Part shown: positions 42,059-50,955 of the stretch, in pieces
How positions within the stretch are numbered: the first letter of the stretch is position 1
Layout of the letters: each line of letters begins with the position of its first letter
From: Acidimicrobiales bacterium
GTDB taxonomy: Bacteria; Actinomycetota; Acidimicrobiia; Acidimicrobiales; Aldehydirespiratoraceae
Direction: 5' to 3'
NCBI GenBank assembly: GCA_029247365.1
Contig: JAQWLJ010000033.1
Span: forward strand, 62,001 to 126,000
Length of the DNA stretch: 64,000 bases
Translations under genes and position numbers: made by a program
The notes under the pieces: model-generated
Told to the model about the DNA's origin: nothing
Seen by the model: the letters and a program-made list of their open reading frames with translations, nothing else
Database searches by the model: none

Positions 42059-42244
42059 TTCTTCTCCAGACTCCGAGCGATCAGCTTATCGGTTGGGGCC
42101 GACCCCTCTTGTGCACCAGTGGAGACTCGCTAGTCTGCACCAATCGAGCCGATACCTGACTCTTCATATCCTCCCCGGGAGCCCGGGAGCTGGGTCCCCG
42201 AGCAGCCCTGGATTCTGATTCTTGGCGGTTGCTCTTCTCGAGGG

Positions 42245-42649
42245 TTGCGCTGGAGCCAGCGAGTCGAGCGGGGGGCGCAACGCAGCGGCTTGACATGTCG
42301 CTGGATCGCCGGGGTCGAGGATGAAATCCCCGGGGAACACCCGGCGCAGGGCGCATCAATCCTCAAACCGGACCCGAAGGCAGAAGCTGCCCGGCCGATC
42401 CGCCGGTTCAGCTCAGGCGTCCGCCACCGATCCGTGTCCACTTCGAGATTGATCGGACGACTGGCTCGGCTCGGGACCGCAATAAGGCAGTGGCGCCACT
42501 GGCGGCCGATGCTCACGGAAGTTCCCGCGCAACGACGCCCGGTGGCGGTCGTGTGGTTCGACGACGACTTCCTCACGACGGCTTGGCATCTGCGCCGACT
42601 CTGGCCCTCCACGCCGGTCGTTCGCGAGTACGAGGACACTGAGTCGTGA
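42245..42649 (+). pseudogene. possible truncated glycosyltransferase fragment
   Basis: The 587-base stretch 42059-42645 contains no clear intact gene. On the plus strand a 134-residue frame ends in RRPVAVVWFDDDFLTTAW and VREYEDTES, resembling the acceptor-domain strand and the DxHE-like turn of GT-B transferases, and its TGA overlaps the GTG of the next GT gene. The first two-thirds is Arg-rich, has no ribosome binding site and lacks a normal GT start, and no donor domain follows. It could be the remnant of a glycosyltransferase, a short real gene, or chance in GC-rich DNA. Confidence 0.3.
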
Positions 42650-43827
42650 GAATCGACGTAGTGACGCCCTGGTACCCAGACCATGCCTCTGTCTTCCTGG
42701 GAGTATTCGTCCAGCAGCAGGTGACCGCCCTACGCAGCAAGGGCCACAACGTAAACGTGGAGGTAGCCCAGATCTTCCCGGGCCCGCCAGGCCCGATACC
42801 GCCTGCGGTCTACGAAGCGATGCACCGACACGCTGCGCAGGACGTGGACGCCGTGTACCCGACCGTCGATGGCGCAACCTGGATTCCATGCCCCGTTCCA
42901 GCCCGATCAGGATTCGCAGGTCGAGCCGACGCGTTCGCGACCGGCATCGCTGCGAAGCGGCGCTTTCTCCCCACTGAAGGCGAGATCACACATGCCCATC
43001 TCGGCGTCCCGACCGCCGCAGCCGTCCTGGAACTGGGGGATCACCCCGTGGTCGTGACAGAGCATCAATCGACTCTGGATTTCGTGCTTGACGAACCACC
43101 GGCGCGCGACCGGTACCGGGAGGCGATCGAACAAGCGGCTGGCTTCTACGTCGTGGCCGGACACCTGAGAGATCGACTCATCGCCGCGTTCGGGCCCGAG
43201 GTCACCGATCGCATCGACGTGATACCCAATATCGTCGACCTTACAGACATCGCCTTCCGAGAACGCGACCACGAACGACTCGACCGGTGGATCTATGTGG
43301 GGGCCATCGCCGCCCACAAAGGGACGAAACTCCTCATCGAGGCGTTCCTCCACCATCGGGCAAACCACAACCCTCATGCGACACTCACGATCGTCGGAGA
43401 CGGAGCCGAGGGGCGGTGGTTGTGGAACCGAGCCACCGAAGCTGGAGCCGGTGATGCCATCCGACTCCTCGGTCCGCTCCCCCATCACGAGATCGGCCCG
43501 CACCTGAGCGACGCCGACCTGATGGTGCACCTCAGTCCAGCCGAGACGTTCGGAATCGCCAGCCTCGAGGGACTCGGTGCCGGACTCCCGGTGATCTCGT
43601 TGCGAAATGGTGGTGCCGAACACACCTGGGGTTCCATCGAGTCGATCGCAGGCGTTCTTCTCGACGTCGGGTCCGACGCGCCTGCGGTGTCCGACTCAGT
43701 CGCCGAACTCGCCGACGCCCCTCAGCGACTCGACCTGGCGTCGGCCCGACGCTACGTCGAAGTCACCTACTCAGCGTCTGCGGTGGCCGATCGCCTGCTG
43801 GCCGCGTACACGAAGGCGATATCATGA
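42646..43827 (+). CDS. GT4-family glycosyltransferase
   Basis: A 393-residue GT-B enzyme starting at GTG. The N-terminal domain opens RIDVVTPWYPDHASVFLGVFVQQQ, a common start of exopolysaccharide transferases. The C-terminal domain shows YVGAIAAHKGTKLLIEAF, TIVGDGAEG, LGPLPHHEI and the EX7E donor motif in SPAETFGIASLEGLGAGLPVI. It should use a nucleotide sugar and retain the anomeric configuration. It is the first complete gene of the plus-strand block that ends in the rml genes, and overlaps the next gene by 4 bases. Confidence 0.9.
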   Translation: MRIDVVTPWYPDHASVFLGVFVQQQVTALRSKGHNVNVEVAQIFPGPPGPIPPAVYEAMHRHAAQDVDAVYPTVDGATWIPCPVPARSGFAGRADAFATGIAAKRRFLPTEGEITHAHLGVPTAAAVLELGDHPVVVTEHQSTLDFVLDEPPARDRYREAIEQAAGFYVVAGHLRDRLIAAFGPEVTDRIDVIPNIVDLTDIAFRERDHERLDRWIYVGAIAAHKGTKLLIEAFLHHRANHNPHATLTIVGDGAEGRWLWNRATEAGAGDAIRLLGPLPHHEIGPHLSDADLMVHLSPAETFGIASLEGLGAGLPVISLRNGGAEHTWGSIESIAGVLLDVGSDAPAVSDSVAELADAPQRLDLASARRYVEVTYSASAVADRLLAAYTKAIS

Positions 43828-44297
43828 TCGTCGGCGTTATGACCCAACCGTTGAGGGTCAAGTACGCCGTGGCCCACTTGAGCGATCGGCCGGTTTCGGC
43901 TCGGCTCATCACCGTGCAGGCCGCAAAGGTGAGCCAATCCGAACTGGGCGACTCAATCGAGCTTGTCCACGTCGACGCACCATCGACGACATCGGTGACC
44001 AACCGACTCGTGCGAGGATCGGCTACTCGACGAGTCCTTGGCTGGACGAGATCAGGCTCGCACGTGGGACGCCGGCTGGAGCGGTTGATCCGCCGGACCC
44101 TATGGCGAGTTCGGCAGGCCGCACCACCCTCGACGCCTGACGCGTATACACCTGCGCCGGCAGTCGTCGCAGCGATCCGATCAACTCTCGAGGACCACGA
44201 CGTGACCGAGATCATCTGCTTCGATGTGTTCGACCTCGTCACCGTCGAGCATGCGCTCGCAAACCACGGCGACCCGCCGCCGGTTCGGGTTCGCTGA
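43824..44297 (+). CDS. hypothetical protein, possible half of a split glycosyltransferase
   Basis: A 157-residue frame whose ATG overlaps the previous stop (ATGA) and which ends 5 bases before the next gene. The end EIICFDVFDLVTVEHALANHG looks like one strand and helix of a GT-B acceptor domain, where a nucleotide-sugar enzyme often reads ...xxHDxxDLxxxxxA. No donor domain is present. It could be a partner subunit, a fragment, or a new small family. Tight overlap on one side argues that it is translated. I do not recognise it with confidence. Confidence 0.55.
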   Translation: MIVGVMTQPLRVKYAVAHLSDRPVSARLITVQAAKVSQSELGDSIELVHVDAPSTTSVTNRLVRGSATRRVLGWTRSGSHVGRRLERLIRRTLWRVRQAAPPSTPDAYTPAPAVVAAIRSTLEDHDVTEIICFDVFDLVTVEHALANHGDPPPVRVR

Positions 44298-44302
44298 CTA
44301 GG

Positions 44303-46015
44303 GTGCAAGAAGTGAACCCCACCCCGAACGAACGGCTACTGGTGGCCGCAATGGCGGGTGGCGACCCTGGGATCAAGGCACTGTCCGCCGGGCGAGAGGT
44401 CGACTTCGTCGAGCGCGTCCCCCACGAGGTCGGCCTGACGATCCGTCATGAGAAGTGGGTCGATGGCGTGTGTCGGTCGGAACGATCCGTTCGCCATCAG
44501 GTCGCCGATCCTGCTCTGTTCACCGCAGCCGCCATCCGACTCGTCGACGAGACCGCACCGACGACGATGCGGTCGCTCCCGTGCCTCATCCACCAACCCG
44601 AAGCAGCCCCAACCCTTGTCGAGACACTCGTCGGCGCCCTCGCGTCAAGGGTCGTATTGGTCTTCGAGGACACGCCCTACAACGGCAGCATCCTGCGCCT
44701 CGAGAACCTCGCCGATCGCTGCTTCGTTCCCGATCAGACTGCTGCCCACCGATGGTCGGGACAGCACGTCGTGACCGCCGACATCGCGCGGATCGATGAG
44801 CCGGAGCCGCTTGCAGTCCTAATGGCAGGGGATGCAGCCGCAGACCCCCCGGCCACCCCCGAGGCCCACCGTGTGCTCATCGTGAGCTACTTCGGCCCCC
44901 CTTCGACTCTGGTTTCGGTGCAGCGACTGAGCTACTGGCATGAGCACCTTGCTCCCCTCGCCGCAGAGCAGGGCACAAACCTCCACGTCGAGTGGCTCAC
45001 TGCCACCGCTGCAGGCCGGCATCACGACCGCGTGCGCACGGTGATGGACCGGTCCGACAATCTCACCGATAGCCGGCGAGCACAGCTCGCCGAGATGCAC
45101 TCGATGAAGCTGCCGACCATTGGCGTCTCTTGGCTCGACGCCGCCGCCGCCGAACTCGACCGGTGGACTGACCCGTTCGACACGGTCATCATCTCGGTAG
45201 GCCCGTTCGGGTACGTCGACCTCGGGCTAGCGGTCAAGGAGCGGTGGGATGCCCGGGTCATCATCGACTTCCGCGATCCGTACGGCGGCGACGCGCGGAT
45301 GGGATTCACGCTCGAGCGCCGTACCTGGGCTAACACCCACGAGCGCGCCGCGATCGAGGCAGCCGACGCGATCGTGTCGGTGAACGACCGATGCCTCGAC
45401 GTGATCGGCCGAGGGATCGACATCGAGCGCCGGATCGTCAACAATGGCTTTGACGATGTATCGATCGACGAGGCTCGCGAGGGGTTCGTGAACGAACGCA
45501 ACGACGGGCTTATCCGACTTGCCTACTGCGGAACGATCTTCCGCCACCTCCCGCTCGACGATGTGCTCGACGCGTTGCACGCCACCCGACACCGGCTCCT
45601 ACATGCCGGGCGAGACCAGTCGCTGTCACAGGCCCTCGCGCACACCGTCGTCGGGCGGGGTCTAGGGTTCATCACCGACGGTGTCGAGCTCAACCGCATC
45701 CTCCTAGGCTGCGATGCAGGCATCATTCGGGTCGGCGGCGAAGCCACCACCGCAACCACCAAGGTGTTCGACTACATCGGCTGCGACCTCGACATCATCG
45801 TCGTCACCGATGGCGCACCTCGAAGTGGTGCTCTCCACCAGATGACGGACGGCCTCGAGGGAGTCTTCTGGGTTCGCAACGACCCTGACGAACTCGCCGA
45901 GTTTTTCGCCACCTACGTTCCCACGCAGGCCCCCCGACCCGAACGGGTGTCGTTCAGTCGTCGGGCGCAAACGCAGAACCTGCTCGACCTCATCCTCACG
46001 GACAGGAGCCGATGA
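44303..46015 (+). CDS. GT-B-like glycosyltransferase with a long N-terminal extension
   Basis: A 570-residue protein. From about residue 190 it reads like a complete GT4-type enzyme: VLIVSYFGPPSTLVSVQRLSYW, IIDFRDPYGGD, AYCGTIFRHLPLDDVLDAL and KVFDYIGCDLDIIVV. The first 185 residues look like another acceptor-type domain (LVFEDTPYNGSI, FVPDQTAAHRW). Together with the preceding 157-residue gene this hints at a duplicated or split transferase. Start is GTG at 44303, or GTG at 44312; neither has a strong ribosome binding site. Donor and acceptor unknown. Confidence 0.75.
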   Translation: MQEVNPTPNERLLVAAMAGGDPGIKALSAGREVDFVERVPHEVGLTIRHEKWVDGVCRSERSVRHQVADPALFTAAAIRLVDETAPTTMRSLPCLIHQPEAAPTLVETLVGALASRVVLVFEDTPYNGSILRLENLADRCFVPDQTAAHRWSGQHVVTADIARIDEPEPLAVLMAGDAAADPPATPEAHRVLIVSYFGPPSTLVSVQRLSYWHEHLAPLAAEQGTNLHVEWLTATAAGRHHDRVRTVMDRSDNLTDSRRAQLAEMHSMKLPTIGVSWLDAAAAELDRWTDPFDTVIISVGPFGYVDLGLAVKERWDARVIIDFRDPYGGDARMGFTLERRTWANTHERAAIEAADAIVSVNDRCLDVIGRGIDIERRIVNNGFDDVSIDEAREGFVNERNDGLIRLAYCGTIFRHLPLDDVLDALHATRHRLLHAGRDQSLSQALAHTVVGRGLGFITDGVELNRILLGCDAGIIRVGGEATTATTKVFDYIGCDLDIIVVTDGAPRSGALHQMTDGLEGVFWVRNDPDELAEFFATYVPTQAPRPERVSFSRRAQTQNLLDLILTDRSR

Positions 46016-47466
46016 TGACCGCTGACGACGAACTTTCCGCAGAAGCAACGGAGCAGCTCCTGCTTGGCGAGGCCATCGCCCGGCTCAGCCGCGAGATCCA
46101 GGACATTCGTCGCGACTTTGACGAGCGGATCGAGTACAACGCCCGCCAAGCCAGAAGCCTGCGGAAGTTGGTCGAGCGGATGCGTCTCGATCGTCAGCTC
46201 CGGCGGATTCCCCACGCGACCCGCCAAGCGATTAAGCGATCGACTGGGAAGCGGGCACCCGATGGCACGATCGGGGAGGACCAAGCGAAGCCGGTGATCC
46301 CATACGTGGCTTCGTCGAAGTCGACCCTGCTTGCGGTGGCCCACGCGTACCCCATCGACGAGTCGGTCTACGGCGGTCAGCCCCTCGCCCGCCGGGCAAA
46401 GTACTACCGGGACGCCGGTCACGACTTCGCCGTGTTCGTACCCAGTCGTGACGGCACCTCCCGCAAGACGACCGCGGCCGATGGGACTGAGGTCGTGATC
46501 AGCACGCTCGACTCGCTCAACGAGTACGGCCGATCCCGCGGAGCGACCCAGCTGCTGATTCACTCACCGACACCGGAGATCTGGTCGCACGCTGCCTATC
46601 TCGCGGAGTTGATGCCGACCCACGTTTGGATGCACGGGTTCGAATCCCGCAGTTGGCGCGAACTCGGCTTTGATTTCACGGCGGCACAAATCCGTGACAG
46701 AGGACCACGGCTCGACGCCTACGACACCGAGAAGGCCAAGGTCCTCAGGACGATCATGGCCGACCCCCGTGTGAACACCGTCTTTGTGTCCGCGTTCATG
46801 CAATCAATCTCCGAGGCCTTCGCCGGCACGGCCGCGGCGACACCGCACGTCATCCACAACGTCATCGACCTCGAGGCGTTCCCCTACCGCCGCCGAACCG
46901 CGGCGGATCGGATGAAGGTCGCCGTCATCCGGAGCTTCGACAAACGGAACTACGGCACTGACTTGGCCACCATGGCGATCCTCGAGTTGCGCAAGAAGCC
47001 GTGGTTCGACGAGCTCGCCATTCGTGTGATCGGCGATGGCTGCTATTTAGAGCAGGACACCGAGCCGCTTCGAGGCCTAGCGAACGTATCGCTCGAACAG
47101 GGATTTCTCGGTCCGAGTGACCTCAGCGTAGTTCTGTCCCAGTCCGGGGTCGCGCTGCTTCCCACCCGGTGGGACAGTCAGGGCATGATGATAGGGGAGG
47201 CGATGGCCGCCGGCGTCGTTCCCGTGACTAATGCCGTTGCCGCCATCCCCGAGTTCGTCGATGCAGATTGCGCGATGTTGGCCGACGACGAGGATTACCG
47301 AGGGCTCGCCGCCGGGGTCGCCGAGCTCGTTGAACATCCCGACCGATACGAGCATCTCTCTCTGGCCGCTCACCATCGGGCACGAACACAGTGTGGGGCC
47401 GCCTACACGGTCGAGCGGGAGCTTAAGCTGATCGCCGAGGCAAAGGCCGCATCAGTTGATGGCTAG
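46012..47466 (+). CDS. GT4-like glycosyltransferase with N-terminal coiled coil
   Basis: A 484-residue protein. The first 65 residues form a charged helical stretch (EAIARLSREIQDIRRDFDERIE...RSLRKLVERMRLDRQL), probably a coiled coil for oligomerisation or tethering. A GT-B fold follows with AYPIDESVYGGQPLARRAKYYRDAGH and, in the donor half, VIHNVIDLEAFPY, VIGDGCYL and SQGMMIGEAMAAGVVPVT. CAGGAG precedes ATGATG, so translation may begin at 46012 or 46015; the first overlaps the previous stop. It is the last transferase before the rhamnose genes; a rhamnosyltransferase role is possible but not shown. Confidence 0.85.
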   Translation: MMTADDELSAEATEQLLLGEAIARLSREIQDIRRDFDERIEYNARQARSLRKLVERMRLDRQLRRIPHATRQAIKRSTGKRAPDGTIGEDQAKPVIPYVASSKSTLLAVAHAYPIDESVYGGQPLARRAKYYRDAGHDFAVFVPSRDGTSRKTTAADGTEVVISTLDSLNEYGRSRGATQLLIHSPTPEIWSHAAYLAELMPTHVWMHGFESRSWRELGFDFTAAQIRDRGPRLDAYDTEKAKVLRTIMADPRVNTVFVSAFMQSISEAFAGTAAATPHVIHNVIDLEAFPYRRRTAADRMKVAVIRSFDKRNYGTDLATMAILELRKKPWFDELAIRVIGDGCYLEQDTEPLRGLANVSLEQGFLGPSDLSVVLSQSGVALLPTRWDSQGMMIGEAMAAGVVPVTNAVAAIPEFVDADCAMLADDEDYRGLAAGVAELVEHPDRYEHLSLAAHHRARTQCGAAYTVERELKLIAEAKAASVDG

Positions 47467-47480
47467 CGAAAGTCTGCGAC

Positions 47481-47496
47481 CGACCGGCTCCGGTCG
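47481..47496. terminator. small hairpin between GT and rmlC genes
   Basis: CGACCG-gctc-CGGTCG is a perfect 6-bp stem with a 4-base loop, 15 bases after the transferase stop codon. It lacks a T-tract. It may weakly end transcription or protect an mRNA end. The remaining bases up to 47589 show nothing else. Confidence 0.3.
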
Positions 47497-47589
47497 TTCA
47501 GAAGAGACAGCTGGCTCATCCGAGCGAATGGCCAATGCTTCTGCACTCGGAGGTGGCAGTCCTGACCGCTGCGGACCAGTTGGGCGACG

Positions 47590-48144
47590 ATGGAACTCCT
47601 GAACGAGCCAGTCCCAGGTGTGCTTGAGCTTCGGGCGCAGGTCTTTGAGGATTCGCGCGGCTCATTCTCCGAGACGTTCAGCCGCCGCACAATGTCAGGT
47701 TTCGGGATCGACCAGGAGTTCGTGCAGGACAACGAGTCGTTCTCTGCGGTTACCGGCACGGTGCGCGGACTGCACCTGCAGGCCGAGCCGCACGCCCAAG
47801 GCAAGTTGGTGCGTGTTCTGCACGGTGCGATCCTTGACGTCGCAGTCGACCTCCGACCCGACTCACCGACTTTCCGTCAGCACGCAACCATCGAGTTGCG
47901 CGGAGGCGACAACCGGGCGTGCTGGATTCCACCCGGGTTTGCCCATGGTTTCTGCACCCTCGCTGACAACACCGTGGTGGGCTACAAGGTCACGGCGTTC
48001 TTCGAGCCTCACGCTGAGCGGAGCATCCGGTTCGACGACCCCAACCTTGGGATCGACTGGCCGGTCGATCAGGCTGCCGCGGTGCTGTCGGATAAGGATG
48101 CCGCTGCGGTGTCCTTCGCTGCGTTCCTCGAGGAGGTGTCCTAA
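47590..48144 (+). CDS. rmlC: dTDP-4-dehydrorhamnose 3,5-epimerase
   Basis: A 184-residue cupin enzyme. The catalytic pair is at the expected positions: His62 in VRGLHLQ and Tyr132 in VVGYKV. DSRGSFSETF, FVQDNESFS and PPGFAHGF are family motifs. The second Tyr, usual a few residues later, is Phe (TAFFEP), a common variation to note. It epimerises C3 and C5 of dTDP-4-dehydro-6-deoxyglucose in dTDP-L-rhamnose synthesis. Its TAA overlaps the rmlB ATG (TAATG). Confidence 0.93.
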   Translation: MELLNEPVPGVLELRAQVFEDSRGSFSETFSRRTMSGFGIDQEFVQDNESFSAVTGTVRGLHLQAEPHAQGKLVRVLHGAILDVAVDLRPDSPTFRQHATIELRGGDNRACWIPPGFAHGFCTLADNTVVGYKVTAFFEPHAERSIRFDDPNLGIDWPVDQAAAVLSDKDAAAVSFAAFLEEVS

Positions 48145-49196
48145 TGCGCATTCTCGTCACCGGCGGCTGCGGCTTCATCGGCTCGGCCGTTGTTCGTCAC
48201 CTGATTAACGACACCGGACACGACGTCATCAATGTCGACAAGATGACCTACGCCGCGACCGAGGGAAGTGTCGACGAAGTAGCTGTCAACAAGCGCTACC
48301 GCCACCTCGAGATCGATATCTGCGACGGCCCTGCGGTCGATACAGCGTTCGTCGATTACCAGCCCGACGCAGTGATGCATCTCGCCGCTGAGAGCCATGT
48401 CGACCGATCAATCGACGGCCCCGAGCAGTTCCTGCAGACGAACGTCGTCGGCACAATGCATCTGCTGCAGGCGGCCCGGAACCTCGTGGCCAGCCGGCCC
48501 GACGGAGGCGCCGATTTCAGGTTCCTTCTCGTCTCGACGGACGAGGTATTCGGCGCTCTAGCCGATGACGACGACCCGTTCACCGAATCGACGCTCTACT
48601 CCCCTCGCTCGCCATACTCGGCTTCTAAGGCATCGGCCGACCATCTCGCCCGGGCGTGGGCGGAGACCTACGGCCTCCCAGTGATCATCACCAACTGCTC
48701 AAACAACTACGGGCCGTTCCACTTCCCCGAGAAGCTGATCCCACTCATCACGCTGAAGGCGATCGCCGAGCAGCCGGTACCGGTGTACGGAACCGGGAAG
48801 AACGTCCGCGACTGGCTGTTCGTTGAAGACCACGCCACCGCGCTGACCACGGTCCTCACCACCGGCGTCGTGGGCGAGACCTACTTGGTCGGCAGCAACG
48901 CCGAACGCACCAACCTCGAAGTCGTGCAGGCGATCTGCGATCTGGTCGACGATCGACTCGGTGTCCCCGAGGCCGGACCCCGACGCCGCCTGATCGAGTT
49001 CGTCGCCGATCGGCCCGGACACGACCGTCGCTATGCCATTGACTCGTCCAAGCTCCAGTCAGAACTGGGCTGGCGACCCACCGTCACCTTCGAAGAAGGA
49101 CTCGCTCGAACGGTCGACTGGTATCTGACCAACGAGTCGTGGTGGGGCCCCATTCAAGACGGCACCTACGCAGGCGGCAGGTTGGGGCTGCCGTGA
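48144..49196 (+). CDS. rmlB: dTDP-glucose 4,6-dehydratase
   Basis: A 350-residue extended SDR: Rossmann TGGCGFIGSAV at the N-terminus, AESHVDRSI, the active-site LLVSTDEVFG with the Thr-Asp-Glu triad, and YSASK with catalytic Tyr and Lys. RTNLEVVQAICD and the C-terminal RPGHDRRYAID are diagnostic for RmlB. It converts dTDP-glucose to dTDP-4-dehydro-6-deoxyglucose. GAGGAGG stands before the ATG. Its stop overlaps the rmlD start (GTGA). Confidence 0.95.
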   Translation: MRILVTGGCGFIGSAVVRHLINDTGHDVINVDKMTYAATEGSVDEVAVNKRYRHLEIDICDGPAVDTAFVDYQPDAVMHLAAESHVDRSIDGPEQFLQTNVVGTMHLLQAARNLVASRPDGGADFRFLLVSTDEVFGALADDDDPFTESTLYSPRSPYSASKASADHLARAWAETYGLPVIITNCSNNYGPFHFPEKLIPLITLKAIAEQPVPVYGTGKNVRDWLFVEDHATALTTVLTTGVVGETYLVGSNAERTNLEVVQAICDLVDDRLGVPEAGPRRRLIEFVADRPGHDRRYAIDSSKLQSELGWRPTVTFEEGLARTVDWYLTNESWWGPIQDGTYAGGRLGLP

Positions 49197-50065
49197 CCCG
49201 AGTCCTCGTCACCGGTGGCAACGGCCAAGTCGGCCGGTCGATCGCCAACCTGACCACTGATGAACAGTTCAGCTTTCTCGACGTCACCGTGACCGGTCGC
49301 AGCTCGGTCGACATCACCGACCGAGCCGGGCTCACCGCTGCGTTCGATGACTTGCGGCCTGAAGTCGTGATCAACACGGCCGCGTACACAGCAGTCGACG
49401 CGGCCGAGACCGACGAAGCGTCGGCGATGGCCAGTAACGCAGACGGGGTCGCCTCGCTCGCCAACCTCTGTGCCAACCGAAGTGCTCGGCTCCTCCACCT
49501 GTCGACCGACTATGTGTTCGACGGAACGAAGGACGGCTGGTACGTCGAGTCCGACCCGATCGCACCGCTCGGGGTCTACGGCCGTACCAAGGCGGCCGGT
49601 GAGGCCGCAGCACGAGTGTGCCCGAACCACCTCATCCTGCGAACTGCGTGGGTGTACGCGGCGCACGGCAACAACTTTGTGCGGGCAATGCTTCGGGTCG
49701 GCGCCGAACGACCCGGAATCGAGGTGGTTGACGATCAGGTCGGCTGTCCGACAAGCGCCCACGATATCGCTGAAGCGCTCCTTCAACTGGTCTCACTGGA
49801 GGCGACCGGCACGTACCACTTGGCCGGCGCCGAGGAGACCAGCAGGCACAAGTTTGCCGAGGCGATTTTCGCCGCCGCTGATCTCACGCCGACCATCACT
49901 GCGATCGGCACCGCCCACTATCCGACACCTGCTCCGCGCCCGGCCAACAGTCGGCTCGATAGCACCGCTCTCGCCGACGTCACCGGCGTGCATCTGCCCG
50001 GTTGGCGTGATTCGCTCTCCGGTGTCGTGGCTGCAATCCTCTCCTCTGACCGATTCAGGACCTGA
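49193..50065 (+). CDS. rmlD: dTDP-4-dehydrorhamnose reductase
   Basis: A 290-residue reductase starting at GTG inside the rmlB stop. It has [13 protein letters not shown] at the N-terminus, [24 protein letters not shown], and the YGRTKAAGE motif with catalytic Tyr and Lys, all characteristic of RmlD. It uses NAD(P)H to reduce the C4 ketone, giving dTDP-L-rhamnose. The track start at 49139 would overlap rmlB by 57 bases without a ribosome binding site and is rejected. Confidence 0.93.
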   Translation: MTRVLVTGGNGQVGRSIANLTTDEQFSFLDVTVTGRSSVDITDRAGLTAAFDDLRPEVVINTAAYTAVDAAETDEASAMASNADGVASLANLCANRSARLLHLSTDYVFDGTKDGWYVESDPIAPLGVYGRTKAAGEAAARVCPNHLILRTAWVYAAHGNNFVRAMLRVGAERPGIEVVDDQVGCPTSAHDIAEALLQLVSLEATGTYHLAGAEETSRHKFAEAIFAAADLTPTITAIGTAHYPTPAPRPANSRLDSTALADVTGVHLPGWRDSLSGVVAAILSSDRFRT

Positions 50066-50067
50066 TC

Positions 50068-50955
50068 ATGACCAAAGGCATCATCCTCGCCGGCGGCACC
50101 GGCACCCGACTCCATCCACTGACGTTGGCGGCATCGAAGCAACTGCTTCCGGTCTATGACAAGCCGATGATCTACTACCCACTGTCGGTGCTGCTGCTGG
50201 CGGGGATCCGAGACATCTTGATCATCACCACACCGGTCGACCGCCCTGCCTTCGAACGTCTGCTCGGCGACGGCTCGCAGTGGGGCATCGAGCTCTCGTA
50301 CGCCACCCAGGCCGAACCGAACGGCATTGCAGAGGCGTTCTTGATCGGCGAGTCCTTCCTCAACGGTGATGGCTGCGCCCTGATTCTGGGCGACAACCTT
50401 TTCTACGGCGGCGGCCTCCACGAGCAGTTAATCGAGGCGGCAGGTAGCGCGTCGGGCGCGACCATCTTCGCTAAAGAGGTACCCGACCCGGAGCGCTACG
50501 GCGTGGTGGCCTTCGATGGCGACGGCCGGGCGACGAGCATCGTCGAGAAACCCGTCGAGCCGGAGAGCACTTGGGCGGTCACGGGTCTGTACTTCTACGA
50601 CGCCGGAGTCATCGACATCGCGAAATCGATCTCGCCATCAGCGCGCGGGGAGCTCGAGATCACCGCTGTAAATCAGGCCTACCTTGAGCGCGGCGACCTC
50701 CGGGTCGTGCCGATGGGGCGCGGGCTCGCATGGCTCGACACCGGCACCTTCGCTTCACTGGTCGAGGCCTCGGAGCTCGTTCGGGTGCTCGAGACTCGTC
50801 AACGACTAAAGATCGGTTCGCCCGAAGATGTCGCGTACGAGATGGGCTTCATCTCGGCCGTCGAGCTCAAGGCCCTGGCTGAGCCGCTCGTGAAATCCGG
50901 CTATGGCCAGGCGTTGCTGGAGCGGGCCGAGCGAGGCATCGCCGAGGGCCGCTAG
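50068..50955 (+). CDS. rmlA: glucose-1-phosphate thymidylyltransferase
   Basis: A 295-residue nucleotidyltransferase with the N-terminal signature [20 protein letters not shown] and the following [25 protein letters not shown] and EKPVEPES sugar-phosphate and metal contacts. It makes dTDP-glucose, the first step of the rhamnose pathway. AGGA precedes the ATG and only 2 bases separate it from rmlD, so rmlC-B-D-A is one operon. Its TAG stop shares the palindrome CTAG with the stop of the converging lhr gene. Confidence 0.95.
   Translation: MTKGIILAGGTGTRLHPLTLAASKQLLPVYDKPMIYYPLSVLLLAGIRDILIITTPVDRPAFERLLGDGSQWGIELSYATQAEPNGIAEAFLIGESFLNGDGCALILGDNLFYGGGLHEQLIEAAGSASGATIFAKEVPDPERYGVVAFDGDGRATSIVEKPVEPESTWAVTGLYFYDAGVIDIAKSISPSARGELEITAVNQAYLERGDLRVVPMGRGLAWLDTGTFASLVEASELVRVLETRQRLKIGSPEDVAYEMGFISAVELKALAEPLVKSGYGQALLERAERGIAEGR

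Noticed and set aside
42130-42684. 184-aa minus-strand ORF between wzm and the GT4 gene
   Set aside because: It covers the start of the GT4 gene antisense, is rich in Arg/Ser and has no motif.
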